A stretch of DNA of 64,000 nt from Tanypteryx hageni (GCA_028673005.1 CM054113.1:207443504-207507503), one strand, 5' to 3'; positions 1 through 13,100 are shown, numbered from the stretch's first letter. Notes: generated by a model from the sequence alone, not told the origin. Numbers and translations: made by a program.

Positions 1-1692
1 GATTTCAAAACAAAAAAATCAGTCACGATAACAATTTATAGATGGGAGAATGGGTGTAACTGGAACTATTTCAAAGTGGATGTGTACTTTGAACTAGTTC
101 AGAATGGGTGTAATGTGAACAAGTCCAAATTAAACACAACTCCTATTATGGAGTTCCACCAAAAATATCGGTAACTTCAGTGAATTAAATTTATAGAGGG
201 ATTGAGAGGAATAACGTCTGATGTGTGATGTAATGACAACGTTCCGGATGTTTTCGCATGGATCTCCAATACGCCTTCCGAGAACAAGCAATTCTCTTTT
301 CCTTAACGCGTCTCCCGGGCCAACCGCACGAAACAAGCGCTGCATTCGATACGTCCAGCCCATAAAGGAAACCAAATTCGGAAGACTTCGGAGGCTTACT
401 TGCTTCTCCTCCCGCGCAATTCTCTCCGTTTACGGGGGCCAATGGAGTGATTTGGAGGCGCAACACGGAAAGGGGCAGCATGAGGACGCCGCGTGAAGAG
501 TTAAATGCGATGTGTTCAGGAAGGAAAGAGAGGGGGAAGAAAGGGTGGAAAATAGTGGACAAGATATGGGGAGGAGAAGATAGGGGAGGAGAAGATATGA
601 GGGGAAAATATAGGAGGGGAGGAGATAGGAGGGGAGAAGATAGGAGGGGATGAGATATGAGGGGAGGAGATAGGAGGGGAGGAGATAGGAGAGGAGAATG
701 GTGGAAGGGGGAGGAGAAGGGTGGAAGGGGGAGGAGAAGGTGGAAGGGGGAGGAGAAGGTGGAAGGGGGAGGAGAAGGGTGGAAGGGGGAGGAGTGGGTG
801 GAAGGGGAGAGGGAAGGGGAAGAATGGAGGGGGGAAAGGTGGAGATAGGAAGGAGAGGCGGGAGAGACGAGGGGAGGAGGCGTTGGAAGGGGGTGGCTGC
901 CATTCCGCGCGACGTCCTCGCGCCGCTAACCCTGGACTTTTTGATATCGTCCAGTTTCGTGGTCAAGCTGGACTACATCATAAAACTTAGGTAAGGAGGA
1001 GAATGTGCTTTCGGAGGGGAGGGAGGGAGACAAGCGGGAGGGAGAGGGAGGACTTGCGGGCCGAAATAATCGGACGCGTGACATTTTGTGAGGGCCAAAA
1101 TTCCAGGTAGGAACGCAATCGGCAGATGCGGACCGGAATGGAAAAAACGAACGTGGCAGTATCTTAAGAGGTGTAACGAGCGGTTTTTTTCTCACAGAAA
1201 TATTGGCACGCAATATCTCCGTTAAACGTTGGTAACACGGAGGAGAAAAAATATAATTCCGGGAGAAAAGCTTTTGGAGCAGGAAATACTGAGATATATA
1301 TGCATGTAGCATAGCATAAAGATGGGATATTTATTGTTAGAACGATTTGAACACGGAATTTTTTCGTGAAAATCGCCTTTACAAATCTCTGTATATCTAT
1401 AAAAATAAAGAAAATATAAAAAGTTACGCGGATAATGTGATATTTCAACGGCGATAACTTATATGCCGAATTAAAAGCAGCACGCAATCACGACAAGGTT
1501 GAATCAGAGGCAACTCAATCTACCAAAGTTTTATATTTGACTAATAAAATTATAATTTCAAATTTTCGTAAATTTGAGGCGTTTCCATAAGTATGGTCTA
1601 CATATAATTAGTGTCTGACGTCCGAGTAAACGACTTCATTCAGGATATACAGACATATCTAAAAATTAAAACGCTGTCATGTCAATGCAACA
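1..1692. other. Intergenic DNA with purine-rich tract, no gene seen
   Basis: Apart from the purine-rich tract at about 505-900 there is no recognisable gene, RNA or element. Open frames across the tract are low-complexity artefacts. Confidence 0.6.
505..900 (+). repeat. GGGGA-type polypurine tract
   Basis: The plus strand is almost pure purine, made of degenerate units such as GGAGAAGATAGGAGGGGA and GGAAGGGGGAGGAGAAGGT. The unit repeats at roughly 9-17 bp. Both strands are open in several frames only because of composition (Gly/Arg/Glu-rich or Pro/Ser/Leu-rich). Confidence 0.85.
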
Positions 1693-1741
1693 GTAGTTCT
1701 TCGAGTTGAAAATGAAATTCGGAGACTACGGTGTAAAGAAT

Positions 1742-2011
1742 GGAATTAAAATAAAAACTCCTGAACCGTAAAATAATCCAGATGAGCACACACACACCTG
1801 TTGTCGAAAATTAGACTAAAAGAAAAAGAAAAAAGCACACACACGCACAATCACTCAGAAAAAAACTCATTTTAGGCTAGTTTTCGACAACAAGTCACTG
1901 TAGGCCATCGTCCTGCAAACGTGTATCATTTTATTTTTTTCTATTTTCTCTTATTGACGTGTGAGTGCTCATCTGGATTATTTTACGGTTCAGGAGTTTT
2001 ATTTTAATTCC
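1742..2011. mobile_element. Foldback MITE with 47-bp inverted ends
   Basis: Positions 1742-1789 (from GGAATTAAAATAAAAACTCC) are the near-perfect reverse complement of 1965-2011. A second inverted pair lies inside: 1799-1821 and 1870-1892 (TGTTGTCGAAAA arms), about 21 of 23 positions pairing. The whole unit can fold into one long hairpin. A 15-bp direct repeat GTAGTTCTTCGAGTT occurs outside at 1693-1707 and 2013-2027. Confidence 0.75.
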
Positions 2012-2027
2012 GGTAGTTCTTCGAGTT

Positions 2028-5000
2028 TCTGAGCGACTAATTAATTTAGTATCCTGGATGTCATGCACAGCATGTTGCCTTCATATAAATAAGATCTCAG
2101 CTTTCGAAGGGTATTTTTTTTTAATTTCCATTTGGAAAAACAGGTGGACAACATGCAGCGCAGGAAGAGTGGGCATGGCAACGGTGATGTGCGTCCACGC
2201 AAAGGTGTCCGATATGTCGCGAGGGAAAAAAGACGTCAATGTCTTTTTCGCGCATGTACCAGCAGGGGGTGCAGCGCAAATATCAGCAGGGGTGCAGAGC
2301 GTATCGAGTTAAATGATTTAAGGGGTCGTAATTTTAAAAAGCGAGCAATCCTCCTGGGGAATAGGTGATGCGGTGACTGCATCGGCGTTGCGCTGTTACT
2401 CCGCGGCTATTTTATGGATAGTGAGAGATGATAAGGTGGGCTGTTTTGCTTACTCACCGGTACCATTAGAGGTCCCATATCACGCGAATCCCGCCGTCCG
2501 TAATCCCAATCCACAGCAGGGCCTCGTAGCACCGTGGTCTCATTCCTCGCCTTCAGCTCCTTCCCGGCGCCTAAAGCGCCCTCCCAACGGCGGCGCTAAC
2601 CTCGCGTCGCCTCTTTCCCATCCTTATTTTCACCATTAAAAAAAATACTATCTACCTGGAACTATTCAGATCACCGTGAGCACCTTGAATCCTGGAAAAT
2701 AAATATACAGAGCAGGTAAGACATTAACCTTCCGGTTACGACCTCGGTACCTTAAGTGCCGATCTCCGATACTTCGCGCTACCGACCTCGGTACTCGGTG
2801 CCAACTGAATGTATTCATTCGAAAGTACGTTTCGTATGGTATTTTAAAGGCATCATGGCAACGACAAGCGAGCCAATTTTTGTAACACAGGAACAGAAAT
2901 CAGCGTTAAAATCTCAATGAACAAGTACAAAAAATTAAAAATACACTATCTGTATATTTGTATCATTGATGGAATGTTAAATAATACGTATTAGGACAGC
3001 CATAAGACTAAATTCGATAACAAATTGATGACGGAAATTTAAGGTACTCATTCAAAAGACCGAATAAATTGCAGATCTTCTGTTGTTGGTTATTTACCTC
3101 CTTTTGTTTCCTTAGGTCATTATAATTTTTTTAACTGTATCGTCCGAAACTCCTCAAAAAACATTTTAATTTTAATTAATTAGCGCAAATTTAGGAAAAT
3201 ACGTATGACGGAACTGTGTAGGGAAAGATTTCGCCAACTTGATCGAAAGGACATGTTATAAGTCATTCGACATCTTCGATCGGCTGACTTTGCATGTGAG
3301 GCTGAGATCGTTAATCTCCTGGTAGTTCTATTTGCCCACTAGCTTTGTTTATTATACGATGAAGTATGTATCACTTTAAATTGTATATTCAGAATGAACT
3401 ATATTATGTACTTAAAATAAATATGTAAATACAACGATTCCGAGTGTGTGTGTGTAATTTTAGGCGAATCAGCCTCTTGGGCTATTATCGCCGTAACTAT
3501 ACATTTTAAACACAACTTATTTGTGATGAACTACCTACATCACCTAACATGACATAAAGAATAAATAAATAAATAAAGTTAAAAACAGATTGTAAAAGAC
3601 TGTATAAGGGCCCATCAGACAACGATTCCGACTTTTACTTAATATCAATAAATATTTTGTCTCAAAGTTAGGAGGCATCGAAAATTTGGAAAGCGCCAAC
3701 CAAAACTATCAGCCACCTGACTATTACGCGTAAATACACAAATTTATTGGACGTAGTGATTCCTTTGAAGAGAAATATATCATTATTAACAGTTTGTCTA
3801 TGTAAATCCGGTATGAGCGAAGAAAACATCATGAAAGAGCATGAAAATAAAATTCGTTGCCATTGGACACATTGAAAATCCTCGCGGACGTCAAAAACCA
3901 CCAAATAGCGATCGGCAAACAATAGACAATAAATCGGTCTCGGAATCGTCGCCAGGACGACGGATAACAAAGCATAAAATGTAAAACTCCTTCACCCGAG
4001 GCGGCAACGCGCAGAATAGCAGAAAGAACGACAAAAAAAATCGTACATACGCGATGCGCAGTTCGAAACGAAAATCCGCACCCCTCGGAAGAAGAGGTTT
4101 CGGAGGAGTACTGCGTAGTGCGCGGGAAATGTCCTCTCTCGGCTCGTAAACACTGAGTCCCCTCCAGTCTTTCAACGGAGGGAGCAAAGGACGAATCCTC
4201 CAGCGGGGTTCTTCAAATTAGACGTATGTTTACACGGGTTGGAAAGGGGGTAAGGCAAACTGAGAGAAGGAAGAGGGATGGCGTGAAAAGAATCGCTAGA
4301 GGGAAATGGGAGGGTGGAACGGAGTGAGGGGGATGGGGTGGAGGGGAGATACGTGTGTGGAAAGAGGGATATGGGAGTTGGGGTTCGGTAAGATGGGAGA
4401 CGGAAGCCAAACCGATTCGAACAGGGGAGTGCGTGGTCAGCCGATACGACAAGCCGTAATGGCTTCTTCCCTGGCTTACGGAAAGGGCAGAAAGATCTGG
4501 TAGAAATAAAATAAATGATGTTCTCCCCAATCCTGACGGTCTTACTCATCAGCATTAGCTTACATTTTACGTTTCCAATGCATGTTTTCTTTTTATTTTC
4601 TGTTTGTGCGTACGACTGTAATTAACTGTTAAGTTTTTCGATATTTGATCAATAAATTAATATTTTTTGTCTATCATTTACGCTATTTCGTTTAGCCCTC
4701 CGATGGAGGGATCAATTTGTTATGTCGTAATGGTACGAGGAAAATAGAAATTGTATAACAAAGGCACGATTCGGCGTGGTTCGATAGTAAAACTCTTCAC
4801 GCTCTAAAGCGGGAGATTCAAGACCGCTATGTCCTGTCAGCAGTTTGGATATGAAAGATTTATTTTTTCCATAAATATTGCTTGTGGCGCGAATCCTAGG
4901 CAGTTTTAATTTCCATATCTAAGTGAGGTCTTGCGAATAAAAATAAATGTTGATGAAGCATCGGTTATCATTTTATATGATAAACAAATAGAGAAAATAT

Positions 5001-5845
5001 TAATACGAAAAGAAATTCAACGAAGATGCCGGGAATGACTTACTCTCTGACTGACATTTTGGCGAAGGAAGGTTCTATCAGGAATAAAGTGGTAGAGTGG
5101 GGTGTAGTTTCTTGTTTGTCCATTGATTGAAATGGCCGATGTTTCATTCAAAATTTTCTCTGCGCAAATGTAATAACCCCATATATTCTTGTTTACCTGC
5201 GTTACTTAAGAAGGCGACCGTTTGACTATGGCATTCGTGTGAAAGGAGGGACGGTAGGTTCCATTGGTCGGATGAGGATTAATGAGGAGTCTCACAGGTT
5301 TTGCAGAGGACCTTTTCATCCCTAAACCATATTCCTTTTCCTATTCTCTTTGACAGATCAAAAAGTAGTAATTCGTCCCGCTTGGGTTGCCATAAAAAGA
5401 ATCTGCCAAGCCTCGCTTTCATATCTTGTTCGATTTTGGATACTAAAGGAAAACTTTCGTGATAAGAATTTTTTTTAATACACTTAAAATGAACAAAGTG
5501 AAACGAACAGATCAATCGCGCTCTTTGTCATTGTTTCGTTCAATTCATTATATAGGATGAGTCAATTACGTCCGAAGTGATATCACCGCTAGCTTTAAAA
5601 ATTCGAAAGGACGACGATGATTGAAACGCTCGTTTAATGTTGGAGAAGAAAATGCTCGCTTTGGAGATGAGAGTTTTCGTTATTGAATTTTTAACAACAG
5701 ACATATGATACATTGCATTCACGATCGGGAAAAATATGAATTTTGGACATCGTCAGGTAATTCTTTCGAGTTAATATGTGGATTGTGCAACACTTTCTAC
5801 CAAAAATTCCAGAAAATGTAATTACGAGCAAACTAATGAGCTTTC
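2028..5845. other. Intergenic DNA, nothing recognised
   Basis: There is no coding region, RNA or element that I can support. There is a short purine-biased stretch near 4230-4400 and a degenerate repeat of GACCTCGGTAC at about 2740 and 2793. Confidence 0.5.
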
Positions 5846-5848
5846 AAT

Positions 5849-6792
5849 GGGTCGAGTGAATAAAAAATAAGCAAATGCTTATGCTTAAGATTTCCCTCAC
5901 TTTTTAAGCAAATGCTTAATTTGAGGTGAATAAAAAAAATAGCATTTGCTTTTGCCAGAAAGAATAAGCATTTGCTTATTTTTAGGAATTCTCTTAAGCA
6001 TTTGCTTAAAATTGTGTGAATAAAACCGAGCTTTTGCTTAATGCTTTAAGCATATGCTTAAACTTCTTTAAGTGAGGTCAATGGCTTGCTAAAATATTTC
6101 TAAGTACTCGATTTTCATGATAATTGATCCTAAATACAAATATGGTAATTTATGGTGACACGAAATGTTAAAAAGTACGAGACCAAGAGTTATAAAAATT
6201 TATATTGTTTCTCTGAAAAAAATGTTAAGTACCTATATTTCAAATCTGTTACTCGGAGAATATCAAGCGAGACGTGACGGGGTACTGTCTTCCAAACAGA
6301 AGATAGAAATATTTTTAAGGTACTTAAGTGATCCCGGATTTCAAATAGGAGTCGGGGAAGATCACCACGTACAATGCACAACTGTATGTAAGACAGTAAA
6401 ATTTGTGGCGTCCAAAATCACTATAAAGGCAAATGACTGGATAAAATTACTATAACTAATTGAATAAAAATGCACCCATGATTTGTGATATTATCGAATT
6501 CAGTTATAAAAGAAAGTATTAAAAAAAATATTAATTAACTTTTTTTTAAATATTACCTAATATATTAATGTTTTTAGTTTGAAATTCAGCTATGTAAAAC
6601 TTTAAATGTAAACAAAAACAAGTGAAGGAAGAGTTGCAAAGAGTTTTCTTCCGTAAAATTTAAGCTTTTGCTTAAAACTGAGTAGCAAATGCTTATAAGC
6701 AAAAGCAAACTTTTATTCACTCAATATGAAGCAAATGCTTTTGCTTTTACTGTTTGCTTTAAGCATTTGCTTAATTTTTATTCACTCGACCC
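5849..6792 (+). mobile_element. PIF/Harbinger-type DNA transposon derivative
   Basis: The ends are inverted repeats: GGGTCGAGTGAATAAAAAAT at the left and its near-perfect complement at the right, extending into AAGCAAATGCTTA. The element is flanked by AAT at 5846-5848 and 6793-6795, a 3-bp duplication as made by PIF/Harbinger transposases. At 944 bp it is an internally deleted copy. Both subterminal regions are packed with copies of the palindrome-like AAGCAAATGCTTA / AAGCATTTGCTTA. Confidence 0.8.
6165..6455 (+). pseudogene. Harbinger transposase N-terminal fragment
   Basis: An open stretch of 96 codons inside the TIR element includes KIEIFLRYLSDPGFQIGVGE, then DHHVQCTTVCKTVKFV and ANDWIK. 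This is the N-terminal helix-turn-helix-like region typical of Harbinger nucleases (LRYLxxPGFQxxVGE...QxTVSKT). The DDE catalytic domain is absent, so the fragment is not functional as a transposase. Confidence 0.65.
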
Positions 6793-7973
6793 AATATTCT
6801 CGCATCGCTAAGTTCATTTTAAGAAATTTATTTTTAAAACTTATAGTTTTCCTAAAAATATAATTTCAAAATATTTATTTTATCTATAATCGGCAGCTAT
6901 AGTACGAAGAATTCGAATTGTTCAGGAAACATTAATTCGAAGCTCATAATTTTCTAAGTTACCCCAACACAAAAAGATTTTCAATAACATATTTAAAACA
7001 AAAAAATTGCATGAACGCTGACAAAGCTGTAATTTTTGAGAAAAATTGCCAAAATTCGACCCATTATCGGATATAAACTCATCAATTCCGGCTAAATATC
7101 TACCGAGATATAGTGAATGGGCTTCATATCCACTATGCAAGCTTTAGATTTCGCAAATCACAAGAGTGGGCCATAATTAATGTAGAATTCCTGCAAAATC
7201 GACTGGCTAACACCAGAAAAAATCTTCATTTTAACTATTCACTTTATAAAGTTAGCAAACACGACATTCTTCCTGACGACACAATTCACTCCGAAATACA
7301 ACAGCTTTGGAGGAATATTTGTTCCTCCATCCCAAAAATATCATCAAATATTGTGATATTAAATATAATGGTACATAAAATAAAATTACAAGACTTATTT
7401 CATATTTACATTAACTACATTATTGTATTTTTTTAACCTAATTGAGAATGATTTTTCCGGCATCGTATTGTTAGTACATTATTCGGCATTAACAAAATAA
7501 TCTCCAATATATAATACAAATTCGATCTATGAAGTACTTTTTATAACATGAATCACAGCCTTGTTGCAATTGAAATTACTTACAAGGCATAGTTGTCAAC
7601 ATTTTTCTACTTACTGTCACTGCGAATTGATCACTGCCAATGCCAATTTTTAATGCAGTAATTTCCTCTTCTTCCCGGGATACCTCAGACAATTCAGTAG
7701 TACAATTAAAAGACACGTTTGTACGGCGATATTTCGACGAAATAAGAATAAAAAAATCTCAGTCGAAATCACAAAAACATAATATTTCTTGCCATTACTG
7801 TAACATTCACAACCTTTGCGTGACGCCATTATAACGAATAAATGAAAAGGCGGGAATACACAATTAATTCCAGTTCTGTTATAGACAAAGATGGCACTAG
7901 TGATGCATCACTGCATACGAAAATCTTAGGGTCCACTAAATACTGCCATCTACCGTCTAAATGAAGAATTAGG

Positions 7974-8020
7974 TATAAAAGAGGCAATTAAACACACCTG
8001 ACGTGAAGGTCAAGTCACTC
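7974..8020 (+). promoter_or_regulatory. Candidate TATA promoter without a recognised gene
   Basis: TATAAAAG (7974-7981) is followed about 40 bp later by TCACTC (8015-8020), which resembles an insect initiator. Downstream is a leader-like stretch, and the first ATG (8071) opens only a six-codon frame. No gene product can be assigned. Confidence 0.3.
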
Positions 8021-9026
8021 AACTCCAATAGATTCAGTTCCCACCTTCACCTCTTCCGAAACCTTCGTAATATGCTTACGAGTATTTCTTGAGGGTGGGA
8101 AAGAATTTATTCAACTCGCCGGAAAGAATTCTTTCGTGCGCTTTAGTGACAGTTAGTTTAAATAAAACATACGGGTTCCTCGTTCGGCGGTTAGTTTCTT
8201 AAGTAACGCTCAAAAGAACACTAAGCGTAAGATTTATTTTATAGCTTCAGTTACCGCGTGTTCTTTTGCGTCTCAATCTTTTGAATGTTGCAACTGGAAG
8301 GAAATTAAATTTTGTGATGTAGATATTCTTCTGCTCAAAAAAACTATTCGAACCTACAACATGTTCAATTTTTTTCCACTGGTGGATCACGAGTTTGAAT
8401 CCAGTTTCAAGACTAAATCGCTCTTCAAAATTAAATCCGCGATTTCCAACTTTAATTAAGAGGAATATTTCCCAACGCAAATATTAATGGCATAAATACC
8501 TTTTTTAACGTTGGCGATACACATACTCACTTGGAAATTCCCAATACAGCTGCAAATATATTTGCATAACAGAATCACTAACATGGAAAAATGTTTCATT
8601 AATTTTTCAAGGGCGAACTCCTAAAACTTCCAACCCACGAACGAGAAATTAAGCAGATAGAGCCACTTTAGTTTCCGCCGCTGGGGTCAACAAAGAGAGG
8701 TTATTGCCAAATATTTTTAAGAAGCGACTATATTCGCCGAATATTACGAACTTGATCGCTAGTTACGCAAAAACAACAGTACGGCAAGAAAAGTATGCCG
8801 AACTGAAACAGTACCTCGGGGAGAATTTTTCCACGCGCACATATCACCGAAGTTATTATCATAAACAAATGAATAATGGCGAACAAAAAAAGAGGTTATC
8901 GTCCTTCAGCTGGGTCGCAGGTGGATGGATGGAGTTGTAACGTTAGTGGTTATTCGAGTCGGGTTCTTTTTATTTCATTTTCCGAGCGTTTTATTTAGTC
9001 GTGACACTCGAAAAATCGAGGACGTC

Positions 9027-9095
9027 CGCAGAATAGCCGAGCGGGCAAACACGATCCGTCTCTTTCCCAGAGTCAAGGGTTCGCGTCCACTGTCG
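9027..9095 (+). repeat. tRNA-like box A/B, possible SINE head
   Basis: TAGCCGAGCGGG (9034-9045) matches the pol III box A and GGTTCGCGTCC (9078-9088) matches box B, at the 44-bp spacing of a tRNA. The acceptor and T stems do not pair, so this is not a working tRNA; a decayed tRNA-derived SINE head is the best reading. Confidence 0.35.
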
Positions 9096-9779
9096 CTATG
9101 GCAACCTCGTCACGCATGGCGTTTAAATGTTTGCCTTCGCATTGTTATCGGCAGAAGAACGACATTAATGGACTTAAATGTAGCCAAATCGAATTCGTAA
9201 GAACAGCAGGAGATGATAGGAATGATCTATCGAATTTTAATTCATATTCCGGTTTACAGACAAGGAAGCTAACAACGCCCGTACTTGGTTTCGATTTCGC
9301 TTAATGTAGGATTGCAAATATTTTCCACATAAGATCTTTTTCCGATATTGAATAAACAACCGTCTTAATTTGTTCTAGATTTAACTCGGGCCTTCAGTTT
9401 TAGATTCTAACACCAAAATTCATCGATAAATTTTTATAAAAGACCCTACATGATTTAATTTATATTACTGAATTAGTTTAAAAATTAATAAATATAATAT
9501 CGATAGAAACGTGGGAAATCGATAGCTATCGATACGATCCAGAAAAAAGATTTTATAGATGTATAAACATGCCACAAACGCAATCGGCGGTTTATATACC
9601 TTCGTATTGGCAAAATGCCGGAGAAATGTGGCTATCACATATATGATCAAAACTTGCCATTGAAAGTATCTCAGCATTAATTGCCAAGTATCTGCGTCCT
9701 TAGGTATCGGGAAATTTTTTCTGAAATACGCATAACATTAAAATTTTATGAGAAAAAAATTAAGGGGGATGCTCGATAA

Positions 9780-10096
9780 CAGTGTTGGACAAACTTTTAT
9801 GCGTGGCGTGCCGCATTGGAGACTGCGAATTCTACGGCGGACCGCATCGTAAGTTGTCAATGCTTTGGCGGGCCGGATAAGACTTTTTACATCCGACGTT
9901 AACTTGAGATTTTGCGAAATCATATCAGTGAAAATCAAGGCTAAATTTTTTTTTAGTTAACATTTCAATCTCAAGTGTTTTATTGTCGTAATTTGAATAT
10001 ATATTGTATGAATTTGTGCGTAAAATTTTACGGATTTCTTTTTAATCATAGCTTCGCGGACAGCTCTCGGGGACCGCATGCGGTTACTCACCACTG
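9780..10096. mobile_element. hAT-type MITE (degraded)
   Basis: The ends CAGTGTTGGACAAAC and (complement) CAGTGGTGAGTAACC form imperfect inverted repeats. Imperfect 8-bp flanks CTCGATAA (9772-9779) and CTCCAAAA (10097-10104) agree with a hAT insertion. Confidence 0.6.
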
Positions 10097-10104
10097 CTCC
10101 AAAA

Positions 10105-13100
10105 TAAAAACAAAAATAAGTAAAACGCCATGAAATCAAGAAACGAAGGGATTTTTTTCGTCAAAGCTAAGATGCACAACCATGATATTAACAGTTCAGT
10201 AACTATGGAAGGGCTAAACTATTTTTTTAATAAAATGAAAGCTTTTAAGGCATTACTTCCGAGAGAATTTTCCGCTACGGACCGAGATACTCCAGACGTG
10301 AAAATCCCAGTCTTCTTTTTCCGATCGGATCAAAAATGAGAACGTTTATCGAAACCATTTAAAACCATTAGTCCCGGACGGAGAGGAGAATTAATAAAAA
10401 AAATATTCCAGTCCGAACGCATTAAAGCGTCGCGTGCCTAAAAGGGTAAATCGGACACGCACACGGCATTATCTCTCGGTCGCTTCCCAATCATAGAGGG
10501 AACCACTGTCGCCGCATCATCCCCCTCCTCTCCCAACCGCTTTTTAAAACTCTTCGAGATCGAGAGGCAAGAGGAAGGGTGAAGAGGGGAAAAGGGAGGC
10601 GAAAAAGAACGAGCCCAAGGTGCATGCCCCCGTCGGAATTCGAGCCCACGACCTCATTGTAGCGCGTCTTAAGGAGTCACATTACCCAGCAGTCGGTTTC
10701 GGGAGGAATAAAGAGGGAAAGGGTATAGAGAGAGAGAGAGAGAGAATTTGGGCGGAGTGGTCTTTTGAAAAAGGGTGAGGAAATTACGGGTGGAGAGAGA
10801 GAGGGTTGGGTGGGTGGATGAGGAGATTGAGGGGTGGGAAGCGTACATGTGGAGTCGCGAAAGAGCGTAGCTGGATAAGTTGGGGGAAGGGGAGGGCGCG
10901 GCGGTGTGGGAGAATTTGGCAGCCTTCGAGAGACGGGAGGTGGAGGGGATAAGCGGTTCCCGGCAGGCAAGGGAGTGTCGAGGGGGGAGAGGGGAGGGGG
11001 TGTGGACGTCGGGGAGGTGAGGTGAGGGATGGGGGAGGGGGATGGGGGAGGGGGGAGGGGGTGGGTATGGGGAGGGGGATGGGGAAGGGAATTTGGGGAG
11101 GGGAATTGGGGAGGGGATGGGGAGGGGGATGGGGAGGGGGATGGGGAGGGGGATGGGGATGGGGATGGGGGATTGGGAGAGGAGGGATGGGGAGAGGGAG
11201 GAGGGGAAGGAGGGAGAGGGGGAGGAGGGGAAGGGGAAGGAGGGGAAAGAGGGGGAGGGGAAGGAGGGGGAAAGGAAGGAGGGGGAGGTGGAGGGGAGAT
11301 AGGGGGAGGGAGAGGAGGGGAAGGGAGAGGAGGGGAATGGAGAGGAGGGGAAGGGAGAGGGGGGAAGGGAGAGGAGGGGTAGGGAGAGGAAAAGTACGGG
11401 GAAGAAAAGGAAGGAGTTGCTGGGGGGAAGGGGGGGTGGAGGGAGGAGGGGAGGAGGGGGAGAGGAGGGTAGTGAGTAGGGGAGAGGGATGGAGAGTCAG
11501 TGAATGAGGTAGATTGAAGAAGCAAAACAAGGCCCGCGCGGCGTTTTTTGTCAGATGAGCGTACATTTGGCAAAGTAGGTTGCGCGAGTGGACTGCTGCT
11601 AAGGCCCAACCGCGGGAGCGTGGGTGGTAAAGAAACGCGATCGAGAGTGAGAGAGAGAAAATCATCGATCCTCTTTGTTTTATCTCTTTCTCTTTTCATT
11701 CTGAAGGTCCCGCAAAAAGAACTGCTTTCCGGGGCAAACGAAACGACCGCTCGTGTAAAAAAGGCACCCGAAGCATCCGTTGCCACGCGATTGAAAACTA
11801 GAATGGACTTGGGTTTTTTGAACGCTGCCACTCGAGAGAAAAAAAGAGGTCACTCAATTAACGACCACGACTTTCTTATTAACGAGGAAAAAGCAAATCG
11901 GAAGACGCCTCCCTCGCTTGTTTTATTTTTTTTTTTTAAAGAACCGATCAAAACTTCTTGTCAGCCTCGTCGTTCAGACGGACGACACACAGCACCGTCA
12001 AAAAGAAGAATCGGTTTTAAAAGCACCAACTTTGCGTTATTTGCCTCAAGTGCTTGGTTCTTTCGAGTTATCCTCCGACGAATGCCGTGCCGCGCACTTC
12101 CATTTTTACGATCGGATGCGAGATGGAGAGAGAGCTATATTACCGAACCGTTCTAATCTCGAATTATCTATCAAGCGTCAAGACTGAGGGGGAAGAGCAC
12201 GCATCCACTCCGCCTTCGCATCCCTATCTCTCTTAATCCTTAACCTCATCCCCACGAAGAATCGTTTAAAGAATTCCCTTTTTCTCCTGGTCGTTCCGAT
12301 TCGTAAGAACGGTATTCGTTCACTGCTCGAATCACTACGGACTTCCCTTATGCCCAACTCCGGATGAGTCGTACGAGCGTTTTCCTTTAAAAAATAACTC
12401 TTATCGATCATGACAGATGCAAATGCCGAAACATTGAGGCTTCTTCGAGGTTTTTAGTTCGGGATAAAACGTTTGCCCGGTTTTGTAACACAGACCAACG
12501 AAACAGGTGTAAATTTCACTGTAAATTTTGAAGTGGAGCATTGCCGACTATTTGAGGCTATCAGTATAGATAGATAAATTTAGCGAGATAATTCAATTTT
12601 GCGAACGAGTCTGATGTGATCCGATCGAGGGATAATCGAAATGAGAGCGGGAAGGAAAGTTTTTTTTTTTAATTTTCTCAAAATAAGCTCCCGGATGTAT
12701 TTTAAATCAATTGTTAGATATCAGAAGAACCGTTCTTTCACCCGAAGAATAGAAATACGCCGCGAGCAACATGCTCTAGGAGTGTTAGGAGGCCGGAATA
12801 TCAGGTTCCATTGTAAAAGACGATTAAAATAAATGCGTCATCGAGCTATAACTGAAAAGTTTCGTCCATGCATCGACAAAATGTATTCGAAAATGAATCC
12901 ATAAATGAACCCAACAGAAAATATTACTTATTACACTAATTGTCTCTCGCATTCCGCAAATTATTGCCTTGGTATTTTTTCCCATCTAGCGAGTGACGAA
13001 GCATTTAACGTTTGAATCGAAACCCAAGAGAAACAAAATATTTTCAAGGATGAAGTTTTTTTTCCGCTGCAAATAAAACAGAAGGGCAGACATTTCCCCC

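Larger units (their letters stand above)
6796..9771. other. Intergenic DNA, no gene recognised
   Basis: There is a TATA-box candidate at 7974 and a tRNA-like box pair at 9034-9090; otherwise nothing was recognised. Several short frames here lack any family resemblance or splice support. Confidence 0.5.

Noticed and set aside
430..966. 178-codon minus-strand frame rich in Pro, Ser and Leu
   Set aside because: Same cause: a low-complexity purine tract on the other strand.
4766..4830. Possible tRNA-like sequence with box-B-like GATTCAAGACC
   Set aside because: The box spacing is too short and stems do not pair.
10625..10700. tRNA-like box B on the minus strand (GGGCTCGAATTCC)
   Set aside because: No convincing box A at the right spacing and no cloverleaf pairing; too weak to call a tRNA or SINE.
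10677..11831. 384-codon minus-strand open frame, extremely Pro/Ser-rich
   Set aside because: It is the pyrimidine strand of the polypurine tract; other frames on both strands are open too, and there is no domain, signal peptide or splice pattern.
11548..12156. 202-codon plus-strand frame
   Set aside because: No recognisable family or domain, lies beside the polypurine tract, composition Lys/Arg/Ser-rich without conserved motif. I cannot support it as a gene.
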